NCBI RefSeq assembly: GCF_002245695.1
Contig: NZ_NOII01000003.1
Coordinates: 124,001 to 188,000, forward strand
DNA from: Fictibacillus aquaticus
GTDB lineage: Bacteria; Bacillota; Bacilli; Bacillales; Fictibacillaceae
Reading direction: 5' to 3'
DNA: 64,000 nucleotides
Every line of letters starts with the position of its first letter. Position 1 is the stretch's first letter. Of the stretch, positions 26,237 through 35,947 are shown in pieces. Under the pieces are notes generated by a model. It was not told where the DNA came from. It made no database searches and saw nothing but the letters and a program-made list of their open reading frames with translations. Both the position numbers and the translations under genes were made by a program.

Positions 26237-27121
26237 GTGAAAAACGCTAAACGAGTAGAGATTATAGAAAAAGCCATAGAAATGTTCGCCGAAAAAGGAT
26301 TTCACGCCACGACAGTGCAGGAGATCGCCTCTGCACTTAAGATTTCAAAGGGTGGCTTTTATACGTATTTTCCGTCCAAAGATGAACTGATCATCGAGAT
26401 TTTCGATTATTACAGCGAAAAGATGAAGTCTGGCATGCAGCAGGTGAGCACGGAGCTTCCGCCGCGCCAGAGGATGGAGCAGCAGCTCAAGGTACAGATG
26501 GAAAACTATATCGCGCATAAGCCGTTCATGCAGATGCATTTCCGTGAGCAGAATGCGTCGATTATTAAGGGCATCCAGCTTTTTATCCGCAAGAACTTTT
26601 TTGAAATGTCTAGATGGTATGAGAATTATTTTATCGAGATTTATGGACCAGATATACAGCCATACATGGGGGACATCATCACGATCTGTGAAGGAATGAA
26701 ACAGTCCTTCGTCCGTGCGTTCATGTTCAATGAGGAAGAAGTGGATATGGAGCAATTCTCTGTTTACCTTATGGAGCGCTTTGATGATGTGATTTCTGGA
26801 CTTCTTAAGACTGAGAAAGCTCCTGTTATCGATAAAAAAAAGTTCGATCAAAAGCTGAAGCCTTGGAGTGAGAAAGAACATAAAGAGGAAGAAGCGAAGG
26901 AAATTCTTAACACGATGAAAGAAAGGCTAGAAAAAGAAGTGCTGGAGGATGAAACGAGACAAGAGTTTATTCAGGTGCTCGACTTTATCCTGCAGGAAAT
27001 AAAAAAAGAACAGCCGCAAAGGATGGTCATTCAAGGGATGCTGGCCAACTTAAAAGGCATAAAAGGAATTGAAACTGAGCGTGAACGCTTCGCGCAAATG
27101 ATGAACGTTCAGCTTTTATAA
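26237..27121 (+). CDS. TetR/AcrR-family regulator of the adjacent drug exporter
   Basis: 294 residues, GTG start after AAGAGGTG. The N-terminal HTH is typical (IIEKAIEMFAEKGFHATTVQEIASALKISKGGFYTYFPSKDEL). The ligand domain is long, with a charged helical C-terminal extension (~residues 200-294, Lys/Glu rich) as in YhgD-type regulators. Inverted operator-like sequences overlap its promoter, and the MFS gene follows after 12 bases, so it probably represses itself and the exporter until an inducer binds. Confidence 0.92.
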   Translation: MKNAKRVEIIEKAIEMFAEKGFHATTVQEIASALKISKGGFYTYFPSKDELIIEIFDYYSEKMKSGMQQVSTELPPRQRMEQQLKVQMENYIAHKPFMQMHFREQNASIIKGIQLFIRKNFFEMSRWYENYFIEIYGPDIQPYMGDIITICEGMKQSFVRAFMFNEEEVDMEQFSVYLMERFDDVISGLLKTEKAPVIDKKKFDQKLKPWSEKEHKEEEAKEILNTMKERLEKEVLEDETRQEFIQVLDFILQEIKKEQPQRMVIQGMLANLKGIKGIETERERFAQMMNVQLL

Positions 27122-28741
<1,620 letters not shown>

Positions 28742-28747
28742 ATAAAG

Positions 28748-28794
28748 AAGCTAACCTAGAGAAGGGGATTGCCCTTTAGGTTAGCTTTTTTTAT
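28748..28794 (+). terminator. Rho-independent terminator of the TetR-MFS operon
   Basis: AAGCTAACCTA and TTAGGTTAGCTT arms followed by TTTTTTATTA. Confidence 0.85.
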
Positions 28795-28842
28795 TAGTTT
28801 TTTCAGATCAATCTTATGTTACCTTAATGATAGAGGTGTTTT

Positions 28843-29760
28843 ATGAAAAATAAACCAATTTATGTAGAGATACCCATTAAAGCGGAAGTAGACGAAGTAT
28901 GGGAAAAATCTCAGAACCCAGAGCTTCATGAGCAGTGGGATTTGCGTTTCACGTCCATCACCTATTTACCAAAGAAGAATGAAGAGGATCCGCAGTCTTT
29001 TTCATATGAAACCAGCATTGGATTCGGCTTAAAGGTAGCAGGATGGGGGAAAAGTGTTGGGACGCATGATAAAAGTGACGCTTCCAAAACGTCCTCGCTT
29101 CATTTCGGCACTGAACAAAAAATTTCACCGATATCTGAAGGGAAAGGCTATTGGAGATACATACCGAAAGAAAATGGAACAACTTTTTTGACGCAATATG
29201 ACTATGAGACGCGTTATGGCTTTTTAGGTCGGCTTGCGGACGTCATTTTCCGTCCGATCATGGGCTGGGCGACGGCACTTAGTTTTGATGTGCTGAAACG
29301 ATGGATTGAAAAAGGTGAGTCGCCGAGGAATCAATACATACGATTTTTCAGCAGTACGCTTATTTCGGTGCTCTTTTTCTTTATTTGGTTTTATCAGGGG
29401 CTTGTTCCTAAAATAATCGCCAAACATCCTGAAGAAGTGGCGATGCTGTCGAGCTTAGCTCCATTTAAAGGCGAAGCTGCAATTAATGCTGTTGTAGTAG
29501 TAGGAATACTGGAGATGATTTTCGGTGCCGTCTGGCTTTTTTATCGACAAAAAAGGCATCTGCATTTGCTGCAAATCATTGTGTTTCCGGCATTGACCGC
29601 CAGTGCTTTAATCGCAGCACCTGCTGTCGCATCACATCCGTTTAATCCGGTTACGTTTAATGCGGCTCTTTGGATTCTATCAATAATCGGCTTCATTTTG
29701 GCAAAAGACTTGCCAACAGCCGCCAGCTGCCGACGATCGAAAAAGAGTGATTCACAATGA
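28843..29760 (+). CDS. SRPBCC-like domain fused to a DoxX-like membrane domain
   Basis: 305 residues. The first ~160 look like an SRPBCC/polyketide-cyclase ligand-binding domain (PIKAEVDEVWEKSQNPELHEQWDLRF...), followed by four membrane helices (~170-295) resembling DoxX-like proteins. It is the first of three overlapping or adjacent genes whose order resembles the B. subtilis yndG-yndH-yndJ region. The stop overlaps the next start (ATGA). GAGGTG precedes the ATG. Function unknown; possibly a membrane sensor or lipid-related protein. Confidence 0.78.
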   Translation: MKNKPIYVEIPIKAEVDEVWEKSQNPELHEQWDLRFTSITYLPKKNEEDPQSFSYETSIGFGLKVAGWGKSVGTHDKSDASKTSSLHFGTEQKISPISEGKGYWRYIPKENGTTFLTQYDYETRYGFLGRLADVIFRPIMGWATALSFDVLKRWIEKGESPRNQYIRFFSSTLISVLFFFIWFYQGLVPKIIAKHPEEVAMLSSLAPFKGEAAINAVVVVGILEMIFGAVWLFYRQKRHLHLLQIIVFPALTASALIAAPAVASHPFNPVTFNAALWILSIIGFILAKDLPTAASCRRSKKSDSQ

Positions 29761-30368
29761 CCATTTACAAGACATTGTTAGGAAGCGATTTTTATAAGCT
29801 GCATCCAAATTTGCAGTCACGCTATGCTCTTCCAGTCGGAGAATCGTTTTATGGTAAGGGAACGATGCTTAGGATAAAAAATGGTGGGTCTTGGTTAAAG
29901 CCATTTCTGACGTTAGCTGCACGCTGGAAGTTTCTTTTTCCTGAAGCCGGGGAGAATGTTCCGTTTACGATTAAAAATACGTGCAGGCAGCTTCCTGATG
30001 GCAGGGATGAAGTGTATTGGGAACGGACCTTTTATTTTGAAAACAAAACACGCCATTTCAACGCGTTTATGACGATAGATTCCAAGCGAAATATAGTGCG
30101 GGATTATTTAGGGGAACCGAGTTTCTTTTATTCTGATTTGAAGTTTCAAGTCACATCTGAAGGGCGGCTACAAATTCGTTCCGGAGCCCAGCGGTTTGTA
30201 ATCGGAAGTTTTGAAATTCCGATACCGCAATTTCTTGAGGGTGTCGTTGCAGTGGAGGAAGGTTACGACGATACGAGAGAGGTATTCACAATATCCGTGG
30301 ACATTAGAAACCGTATCGCAGGAAGGTTGATGGCCTATGAAGGCGAATTTAAAGCGCATACTGTTTAG
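29757..30368 (+). CDS. DUF4166 protein (YndH-like)
   Basis: 203 residues starting MTIYKTLLGSDFYKLHPNLQ, with the DUF4166 features FYGKGTM near residue 32, a WERTFYF strand and a late GYDDTREVFTISVDI. No membrane segment is evident. Start overlaps the preceding stop by four bases; its 3' end overlaps the yndJ-like gene by 32 bases, indicating an operon. Function unknown. Confidence 0.82.
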   Translation: MTIYKTLLGSDFYKLHPNLQSRYALPVGESFYGKGTMLRIKNGGSWLKPFLTLAARWKFLFPEAGENVPFTIKNTCRQLPDGRDEVYWERTFYFENKTRHFNAFMTIDSKRNIVRDYLGEPSFFYSDLKFQVTSEGRLQIRSGAQRFVIGSFEIPIPQFLEGVVAVEEGYDDTREVFTISVDIRNRIAGRLMAYEGEFKAHTV

Positions 30369-31920
30369 TCCGCTGACGGATATTGGGTGTCTGCTTTTTA
30401 TTATTAGCAGTATATTTACTAGCGAACCCTATTTGCTTATGCTGACAGCGGCACAGCTAATCTTTGTTCCAATAATGCTTCAGCTGCTGACTGACATCAA
30501 AAGAATTCACATTATATTCATCGGATCGGGCATGATAGCAGTCAGTTTGATGCCGGTTGTTACTTCGGTTACTGGACAGATTATTCTTGCTCTCATTTAT
30601 TTGATTTACACGTTGTTTGTGATGGTTTTGGGGCTGCTTCGGTTTTTTACTGTGAATCGTGCAAGCTGGAGCGACATTTCAATTAATGCAGGAATGATGT
30701 ACTTATTTGTGGGCGGTTTATGGTATTTTGCATATATTGCGGGTATTGATACAGGTTTCAGCCCGCTGATTACGTGGCTGACCGCGATTCACTTTCATTA
30801 TTCCGCTTTCTTGCTTCCAGTGTCGATTGGGTTCTTTGGTAGATTACATCATTCTGCTTCATATAAATATATCGTGACCATCATTTTAGCAGGACCGATG
30901 CTTGTGGCTGCAGGCATCACGTTCTCCAAGTGGCTTGAACTGGTTTCAGTTTTGCTTTACATAGCTGCGCTTTACACTTTGATCATCCTTGCTTTCCGGA
31001 CGTCATTTTCCAGCCGGATGCAGGGTGCGCTCGTCCGTGTTTCGTATTCTGCGCTCGGCGTAACAATCCTGTTTTCTTTGCTGTATGCCGCAGGAAACTT
31101 GTTTGGGGAGTGGGCTATAAGCATTCACTTTATGCTCGCGTTTCATGGTTTGTTGAACTGTGTGGTATTTGGGCTGGCAGGAGTTGTTGGGTGGGCAATT
31201 GATACGCCGGAAAAAACGGAGTCAGAGTTGAATTTTCCTGTTAGCCGTATTCGAGGAAAGCTTAAAGGCGAAGGCAGCCAGAAACCAGGTCTAGTAAACA
31301 ATCTGAATGTTTTTGTTGAAGCGAGCAGACTTCCGCAATCGATTGTTCATTTCTACGAACAGACAAGTGAATATCGATTATTTGCTTCTGTAAATTGGGC
31401 AGTATGGTTTAAGCCATTCGCCATTATTTACAAGCTGTTCAGCACGCAATGGCAGCAATTAAACTTGCCGCTTTCGAGTAAAGAAGTCGAGATGACAGGT
31501 GAAATTTTGTCTGTGGATTCTATGGTTGATGGACGGGAAGATCCCCGCGTTTGGATTCGAAAGGTAGATAACGAGACGGTATTTTCGGCGATTTACTCAC
31601 AGCACGAAACAGACGGCAGACCGTACTTAAACATCGCGCTGCCGCTTCCATTTTCTACGATGATAGGAATACTGCAGCTGGAGGAGATTAATAGGTCTCT
31701 CGTTTTAAAAAGCGAGGGCGGGGGAGATGCTGGGATTTATCTGGCTGCTGGTAAAACGCTATTCAGGCTGCCGTTATCAGAGCATTTTATTATTGAAGAA
31801 ACAGAAGAAGGATTGCTTGTGGCTATGCATAAAATGAAAGTGTTTGGTGTTCCGTTTTTGAGGATTGACTATCGCATTATACAAAAAGAGATGTCGGCCA
31901 TTTCAAAACGATTTGATTAG
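30337..31920 (+). CDS. yndJ: YndJ-family membrane protein
   Basis: 527 residues: nine or so membrane helices in residues 10-290 followed by a soluble C-terminal half that contains a DUF4166-like stretch (LPQSIVHFYEQTSEYRLF and onward). ATG 30337 lies inside the DUF4166 gene with GGAAGG upstream. The layout matches YndJ of B. subtilis, whose role is not known. Confidence 0.8.
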   Translation: MKANLKRILFSPLTDIGCLLFIISSIFTSEPYLLMLTAAQLIFVPIMLQLLTDIKRIHIIFIGSGMIAVSLMPVVTSVTGQIILALIYLIYTLFVMVLGLLRFFTVNRASWSDISINAGMMYLFVGGLWYFAYIAGIDTGFSPLITWLTAIHFHYSAFLLPVSIGFFGRLHHSASYKYIVTIILAGPMLVAAGITFSKWLELVSVLLYIAALYTLIILAFRTSFSSRMQGALVRVSYSALGVTILFSLLYAAGNLFGEWAISIHFMLAFHGLLNCVVFGLAGVVGWAIDTPEKTESELNFPVSRIRGKLKGEGSQKPGLVNNLNVFVEASRLPQSIVHFYEQTSEYRLFASVNWAVWFKPFAIIYKLFSTQWQQLNLPLSSKEVEMTGEILSVDSMVDGREDPRVWIRKVDNETVFSAIYSQHETDGRPYLNIALPLPFSTMIGILQLEEINRSLVLKSEGGGDAGIYLAAGKTLFRLPLSEHFIIEETEEGLLVAMHKMKVFGVPFLRIDYRIIQKEMSAISKRFD

Positions 31921-31934
31921 GGGGAAATAGACGT

Positions 31935-32225
31935 ATGATAAAAAAGTGGTTAACCAAGGAGAACCGTCCGCACCGTCTAAGCGAACTGATCAGTATGAGC
32001 ATTTTATTTTTCCTTCTTCAGCTTTACATATTAAAGAAAGATATTCCCGGCGGCTGGATTGGTTTTATTGGTTATATTTTTACGGCGATCATCATCCTTA
32101 TTGTTTTAGAATTTATTATGGCAGTGCTGTTAAAAGGAAGAGATAGAGAAGTTAAAAACAGCAGCTTTGTTTATAGCTTTGTGGCTATTGTTTTTATCAT
32201 TATCGCTATTGATACAATCTCGTAA
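31935..32225 (+). CDS. Small three-helix membrane protein
   Basis: 96 residues: a basic N-terminus (MIKKWLTKENRPHRLSELI), three hydrophobic segments (about 17-33, 41-66 and 76-94) and a central LLKGRDREVKNSS loop. It follows yndJ by 14 bases with a GGGGAA ribosome site. A decayed copy lies directly downstream. Family not recognised. Confidence 0.68.
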   Translation: MIKKWLTKENRPHRLSELISMSILFFLLQLYILKKDIPGGWIGFIGYIFTAIIILIVLEFIMAVLLKGRDREVKNSSFVYSFVAIVFIIIAIDTIS

Positions 32226-32245
32226 ATTTATAGGGGAATTAAAGG

Positions 32246-32454
32246 ATGTTAAAGCGATGGTTTAAGAGAGAAAAGTCTCCGCAACGCTTAAGCGGGCTGA
32301 TTTGGCAGCAGTAATAATTTTAGTGACTGTATTAGAATTTATTTTTGCAAAGCTATTAAAAGGAAGAGACAGGGTAGTCAAAAACAGCAGCATTATTTAC
32401 AGCATTGCTGTTATTACCTTTACACTTATTATTTTCACTATAATAACGGAATAA
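32246..32454 (+). pseudogene. Decayed paralogue of the preceding small membrane protein gene
   Basis: The frame from ATG 32246 reads MLKRWFKREKSPQRLSGLIW, matching MIKKWLTKENRPHRLSELI of the gene upstream, then stops after QQ. In a shifted frame the sequence continues as VLEFIFAKLLKGRDRVVKNSS and ends at TAA 32454, matching VLEFIMAVLLKGRDREVKNSS. About 30 internal codons are missing and the two parts are out of frame, so this is a tandem duplicate broken by an internal deletion. Confidence 0.85.
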
Positions 32455-32493
32455 AACAAACCCGGAATTTACTAACGGGTTTACTTGTGAGGT
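32455..32493. repeat. Left terminal inverted repeat of the AT-rich islet
   Basis: AACAAACCCGG (32455-32465), CTAACGGGTTTACTT (32472-32486) and GAGGT (32489-32493) recur in inverted order at 33784-33825. Each end is also a hairpin by itself (AAACCCG/CGGGTTT) that could terminate transcription. It begins at the base after the stop of the decayed paralogue. Confidence 0.78.
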
Positions 32494-32505
32494 CAATACG
32501 GTAAA

Positions 32506-32557
32506 TCACAGACAAAATCACATATCAATTCACATTAATTTCACAGGACTATTCACA
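32506..32557 (+). repeat. Cluster of five TCACA repeats
   Basis: TCACA occurs at 32506, 32518, 32530, 32541 and 32553, spaced 12, 12, 11 and 12 bases, in very AT-rich sequence. A shorter version with the same spacing (ATCACAACAAAATCACAAAT) is near 33608. Confidence 0.6.
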
Positions 32558-32561
32558 ATGC

Positions 32562-32605
32562 AAAAAGGGCTTAGAGCACTTCCCGTCTCTAAGCCCTTTT
32601 TCATA
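32562..32605. terminator. Bidirectional terminator inside the islet
   Basis: Perfect arms AAAAAGGGCTTAGAG (32562-32576) and CTCTAAGCCCTTTTT (32587-32601). Confidence 0.82.
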
Positions 32606-32629
32606 TTATCTTATTAAGCTAAAGCTACC

Positions 32630-32657
32630 CGTTAGTATAAGTACATTTTTTCACAAT
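32630..32657 (+). repeat. Left 28-bp direct repeat flanking the nucleosidase gene
   Basis: CGTTAGT-A-TAAGTACAT-T-TTTTCACAAT is repeated with 26 of 28 bases identical at 33518-33545, in the same orientation, 888 bases away. Confidence 0.82.
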
Positions 32658-32743
32658 CTTGCTATTGAAAGTAAACAAAGGAGACTCCATTAAAAGAAAA
32701 GTTTTATCAACAATCACAATCGTTCTATTAACTTCAAATTTAT

Positions 32744-33415
32744 TTATATAAATCTCCTTAAATATTCGCTAAATATTTTGTTCATAACTTTGGGAGTGTT
32801 TTCTAAATAAATATTAATTTGTTCAATGTTCGATTCGAATTTATCAGAGCTGCTTTCTTCTGTTGGAAAATCAGATATTCCTTTTATAATAATGCACTCA
32901 ACATCATTCTTCTTACAGATATAAGCAATTGCACTCGCTTCTGTATCGGCTATTGTTATTTTGTTTTCTTTAAGTTCTAAATAGTCCTTCCACATAACTA
33001 CTGCTTTATCAGCGGTGCCAATTGTTCCGGTATAAAAATCATTTCCATATTTTGATAGTTCAATATCGACTATGAAGGATTGTTTAATAAAAGGCTCAAT
33101 TTCTTTTACTGTACAATCATATTGAACGGCTTTATCGGGTACAAAAATATCCAAATTACTGAATTTATCATCTATTCCTGCACATGTTCCAGCAACGATT
33201 ACTTTAGTTAAATTAAATTTAGAAATCATATACTGATTACCACCAACACCATTAACTTTTCTTACACCGGTACTATAAAAAACAAGCTCAGTATCATTAA
33301 TTGTTCTCATGAAATACTCGCCATAAGGATAACCGAAACGTTCGTTATCTTTTATGCTAAAGTATTCCAATGTCGCTTCATATTCCCACTTCGTAGCTAT
33401 ACTTATTCCTATCAT
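32744..33415 (-). CDS. MTA/SAH nucleosidase-like (PNP/UDP phosphorylase family) protein
   Basis: 223 residues of the nucleoside phosphorylase/nucleosidase fold: the N-terminal MIGISIATKWEYEATLEYF, the phosphate/ribose region STGVRKVNG, VIVAGTCAGI, and the C-terminal ADTEASAIAYI, then IIKGISDFP, which carries the catalytic Asp. It resembles 5'-methylthioadenosine/S-adenosylhomocysteine nucleosidases but is divergent, and the specificity is open. Base composition is clearly more AT-rich than the flanking genes, and it is flanked by direct and inverted repeats, all signs of acquisition. The ribosome site is poor. There is no obvious partner gene. Confidence 0.82.
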   Translation of the reverse strand: MIGISIATKWEYEATLEYFSIKDNERFGYPYGEYFMRTINDTELVFYSTGVRKVNGVGGNQYMISKFNLTKVIVAGTCAGIDDKFSNLDIFVPDKAVQYDCTVKEIEPFIKQSFIVDIELSKYGNDFYTGTIGTADKAVVMWKDYLELKENKITIADTEASAIAYICKKNDVECIIIKGISDFPTEESSSDKFESNIEQINIYLENTPKVMNKIFSEYLRRFI

Positions 33416-33517
33416 TGACTTATCAGCCTACTTTTTTTAATTAAAGAACTTTATTATTCATTAACACCGACTTTTTGCAAACCCATAATTGTATAAGTTT
33501 TTTAAGTTAACCTGCCT

Positions 33518-33545
33518 CGTTAGTTTAAGTACATCTTTTCACAAT
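33518..33545 (+). repeat. Right 28-bp direct repeat flanking the nucleosidase gene
   Basis: Second copy of the repeat at 32630 with two mismatches. The stretch 33416-33783 is otherwise AT-rich non-coding DNA with scattered TCACA/TGTGA words. Confidence 0.82.
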
Positions 33546-33712
33546 TTCTACATTCATTTTAACATAAATATCCAAATACCTTGTAAAATGCCATACATTT
33601 CACTCGTTAAATCACAACAAAATCACAAATCCTCCAATAATTTTCCGTCATTGAGAAATGACCTGTGAATTGATGCGTGCTTTTTAAATTAAATTACAAA
33701 AAACATTGATAT

Positions 33713-33769
33713 AACAAGAAAAATCGCACGGTAAATTTCAATGTGAAAATCAGTGCGATTTGCCTTGTT
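33713..33769. repeat. Long imperfect hairpin in the islet
   Basis: Inner arms AAATCGCAC (33721-33729) and GTGCGATTT (33753-33761) and outer arms AACAAG/CTTGTT form a two-step stem around an AT-rich loop. Confidence 0.65.
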
Positions 33770-33783
33770 ATTTACTTGTTTGT

Positions 33784-33825
33784 ACCTCTGAAGTAAACCC
33801 GTTAGGAAATTACTCCGGGTTTGTT
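33784..33825. repeat. Right terminal inverted repeat of the AT-rich islet
   Basis: ACCTC, AAGTAAACCCGTTAG (33791-33805) and CCGGGTTTGTT (33815-33825) are the inverted counterpart of 32455-32493. It abuts the stop codon of the beta-helix gene. Confidence 0.78.
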
Positions 33826-35421
33826 TTATGTAAAAGTCACTGATTTCCTCTCCAATCCTCTAACCGCATACACCTTATCAATCAGCAAGTCCTGCACGCC
33901 GTTACCGACGACGATGGTTTTCTTTGCTGATTCATCGGCCGTAACGTTCGTGATCCTGACAATATCGGCCTTGTTGTCACCGCCGAACACCTTAATGTCA
34001 GTATCGGCGCTTTTAAAATGGGTGATGTGAATGTTGTTTAACACTACATTACGTGCCCGGAACTGAACGGCGAGTACCGGACCCCCACTATAATCTTCGT
34101 AGTCAGGGTCACCGATCAAGGTGAAGTGGTTGATGACCACGTTTTTGTAGCCGGAGACGACCAGGCCGCGCGGTGCAGAGTCACTGTATAGTGAAGTCCG
34201 CAATGGAGCGACGGCGATGATGTTCGTCGCTTGGATGTTGTATGCTGTGAGCGACTCCGGATCGGCGGCGTGGTGGTGGCCGATATGCCGGAAGTTATAT
34301 GACCGGTTATCGTTCACCGATAGATGACCGATGATATGAACGTTTGCTGCAGCGGCTGAATTGTGGTGCGCCTTGACCTCTATACCGCCGAAGCAGCGGG
34401 CTGATGAATTGTTCATGAGCCATACGTTTCGCGAGCCGTCATCGACTTCAAAACCGTTGGAGTTAGAAAAGCCGCTTTTGTGTGAACGGCCGCTAGGGTC
34501 GCACATGTGGCTGTTCGTGATCAGAATATTGTCGCTGTGATGAGTCGTGACCCCGTCATCACCGAACCCATAGCCAGTCAGGCTATCGAGCCATATATAG
34601 CTGCTGCCATAGCGGGCACGTGTGCCGTCGCCAAGGTACGTGTAATAGGCGGATGAAACATCAAAACAGTGAAGTCCCGGATTGATGGCTTCAACATTTT
34701 GCACCCAGCCGTACGTGACATGAGCGAGTGTAAGGCAGCTTGACTGGTTGTTGCCAGCCGCTGTTTTTGGAATGTTGCCGAGCCGCTCCACGTTCCAGTC
34801 CAACGACATGTTTCGGACGAGTATATTGCGGTTTCCTTTAATATAGCGGCTGTTAGTGACGAGCCGCCTTCCGATAGGGGCAGCGTCATGCAGTTTAAGA
34901 ACGGTGATTCCTTTGCCTTCGCCTGAAAACGAAGTCCATGACGGCAGGCGGATTCCTTGTGTCACGTAAACGCCTGCAGGAACCGTCACATGAACACGGC
35001 CCGATCCGAGCGCTTTTTCAAAGGCTGCGGTATCATCAGTCACCCCATCCCCTTTGGCACCGTAATCCTTAACATTTACCTCTCGCGTCACTTCGGAAAA
35101 AAGAAGGTCATATTCGCTGTTGAGAATTGACATCCATTCAGGCTGAACCGATCCATCTTCCCCAATGATCGTATGAGAAGGCGTAAGGAGACGGTGTGAG
35201 GCTTTCTCCACAAAAAAACACTTCACCATGTTCTTTATCTTTTCAAAAAGAGAAAGACTAGGGATGGGTTTCATAATGGGCGTGTAATCGCGATTATAAA
35301 TGTCCTGAAAAAGGCGCTCTGTCTCTTGAACAGCAGCGGCCGTGTTCAGGCCTTTCCATCCATATTCTGCAATCAGCTGCTGATTATCCAGCGGGTTGTG
35401 TTCTCGAGTCAACGTAAGCAC
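33826..35421 (-). CDS. Right-handed beta-helix protein, pectate-lyase-3/GH28-related
   Basis: 531 residues. After an ~110-residue N-terminal helical part comes VNVKDYGAKGDGVTDDTAAF (~residue 115), the hallmark of pectate_lyase_3 domains, followed by a long parallel beta-helix with runs such as ILITNSHM, VWLMNNSS, VVINHFTLI and IRITNVTA. DDGVTTHHSDN is a plausible acidic active-site patch. No signal peptide is present, so it is either cytoplasmic, exported by another route, or related to phage tail-spike proteins. GTG start after AGAGGT. The substrate is not determinable. Confidence 0.83.
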   Translation of the reverse strand: MLTLTREHNPLDNQQLIAEYGWKGLNTAAAVQETERLFQDIYNRDYTPIMKPIPSLSLFEKIKNMVKCFFVEKASHRLLTPSHTIIGEDGSVQPEWMSILNSEYDLLFSEVTREVNVKDYGAKGDGVTDDTAAFEKALGSGRVHVTVPAGVYVTQGIRLPSWTSFSGEGKGITVLKLHDAAPIGRRLVTNSRYIKGNRNILVRNMSLDWNVERLGNIPKTAAGNNQSSCLTLAHVTYGWVQNVEAINPGLHCFDVSSAYYTYLGDGTRARYGSSYIWLDSLTGYGFGDDGVTTHHSDNILITNSHMCDPSGRSHKSGFSNSNGFEVDDGSRNVWLMNNSSARCFGGIEVKAHHNSAAAANVHIIGHLSVNDNRSYNFRHIGHHHAADPESLTAYNIQATNIIAVAPLRTSLYSDSAPRGLVVSGYKNVVINHFTLIGDPDYEDYSGGPVLAVQFRARNVVLNNIHITHFKSADTDIKVFGGDNKADIVRITNVTADESAKKTIVVGNGVQDLLIDKVYAVRGLERKSVTFT

Positions 35422-35591
35422 GGCTGCACCTCTTTCTGGAGATTCTTGTTTTTACTTTTTAAAGTATTGTTTTAAAAGAAATTTCATCATCTGAGTTGCA
35501 TCTTAGAGCAAATGATGCTGCTATTCTACGTTCGATTTTCAGCATACTTTTTCATTTAAACTTCTTGAGTCCATCACTGATAAAGTTGATC

Positions 35592-35840
35592 GGAGTGTAA
35601 GGTGCCGACTCCAGCGGGACGAGTGGGACAGGTGAGACCCTTTAGGGCGCGCAGCGGCAAAGGGGCTCACTTGTCCAGCAGAGAACGGCTAGCCCCTCGA
35701 GGTCAAAAGGGCAAGTGCCCAATAAGTCAAAGAGCGACTTACCGGTCCCTTTCCCTTTTGCTTGTCGGGGCTGAACGAGCCGTTTCTGCTTTTCGCCACG
35801 CCCCGCGGAAAGCTTGCGCCTGAAACGGAGATCAACCTCT
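35592..35840. repeat. Structured Bacillaceae-type intergenic repeat element
   Basis: GC-rich non-coding block in an AT-rich gap. It contains the phrases GACTCCAGCGGGACGAG, ACAGGTGAGACCC, GCGCAGCGGC, CGCCCCGCGGAAAGC and CTGAAACGG, which I recall as parts of a dispersed repeat frequent in Bacillus relatives. A large internal stem pairs AGCAGAGAACGGCTAGCCCC with GGGGCTGAACGAGCCGTTTCTGCT-like sequence (about 35677-35790). ORFs through it have no ribosome site. The rest of 35422-35947 shows only AT-rich spacer. Confidence 0.7.
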
Positions 35841-35947
35841 TCTCTGAAAACTTTCATAGCTACGGGGTCTACCAAAGAAGCTTTACTGTATGAAAAAAAG
35901 CACTAAAATTTTAGCGCTTCTTTACGTTTTATGATGTAAAAAATTCG

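Noticed and set aside
32455-33825. Insertion sequence
   Set aside because: There are terminal repeats but no transposase, and the only gene is a metabolic-type nucleosidase.
35602-35875. ORFs on both strands in the GC-rich repeat element
   Set aside because: Both frames stay open because of base composition, lack ribosome sites and overlap a dispersed repeat.
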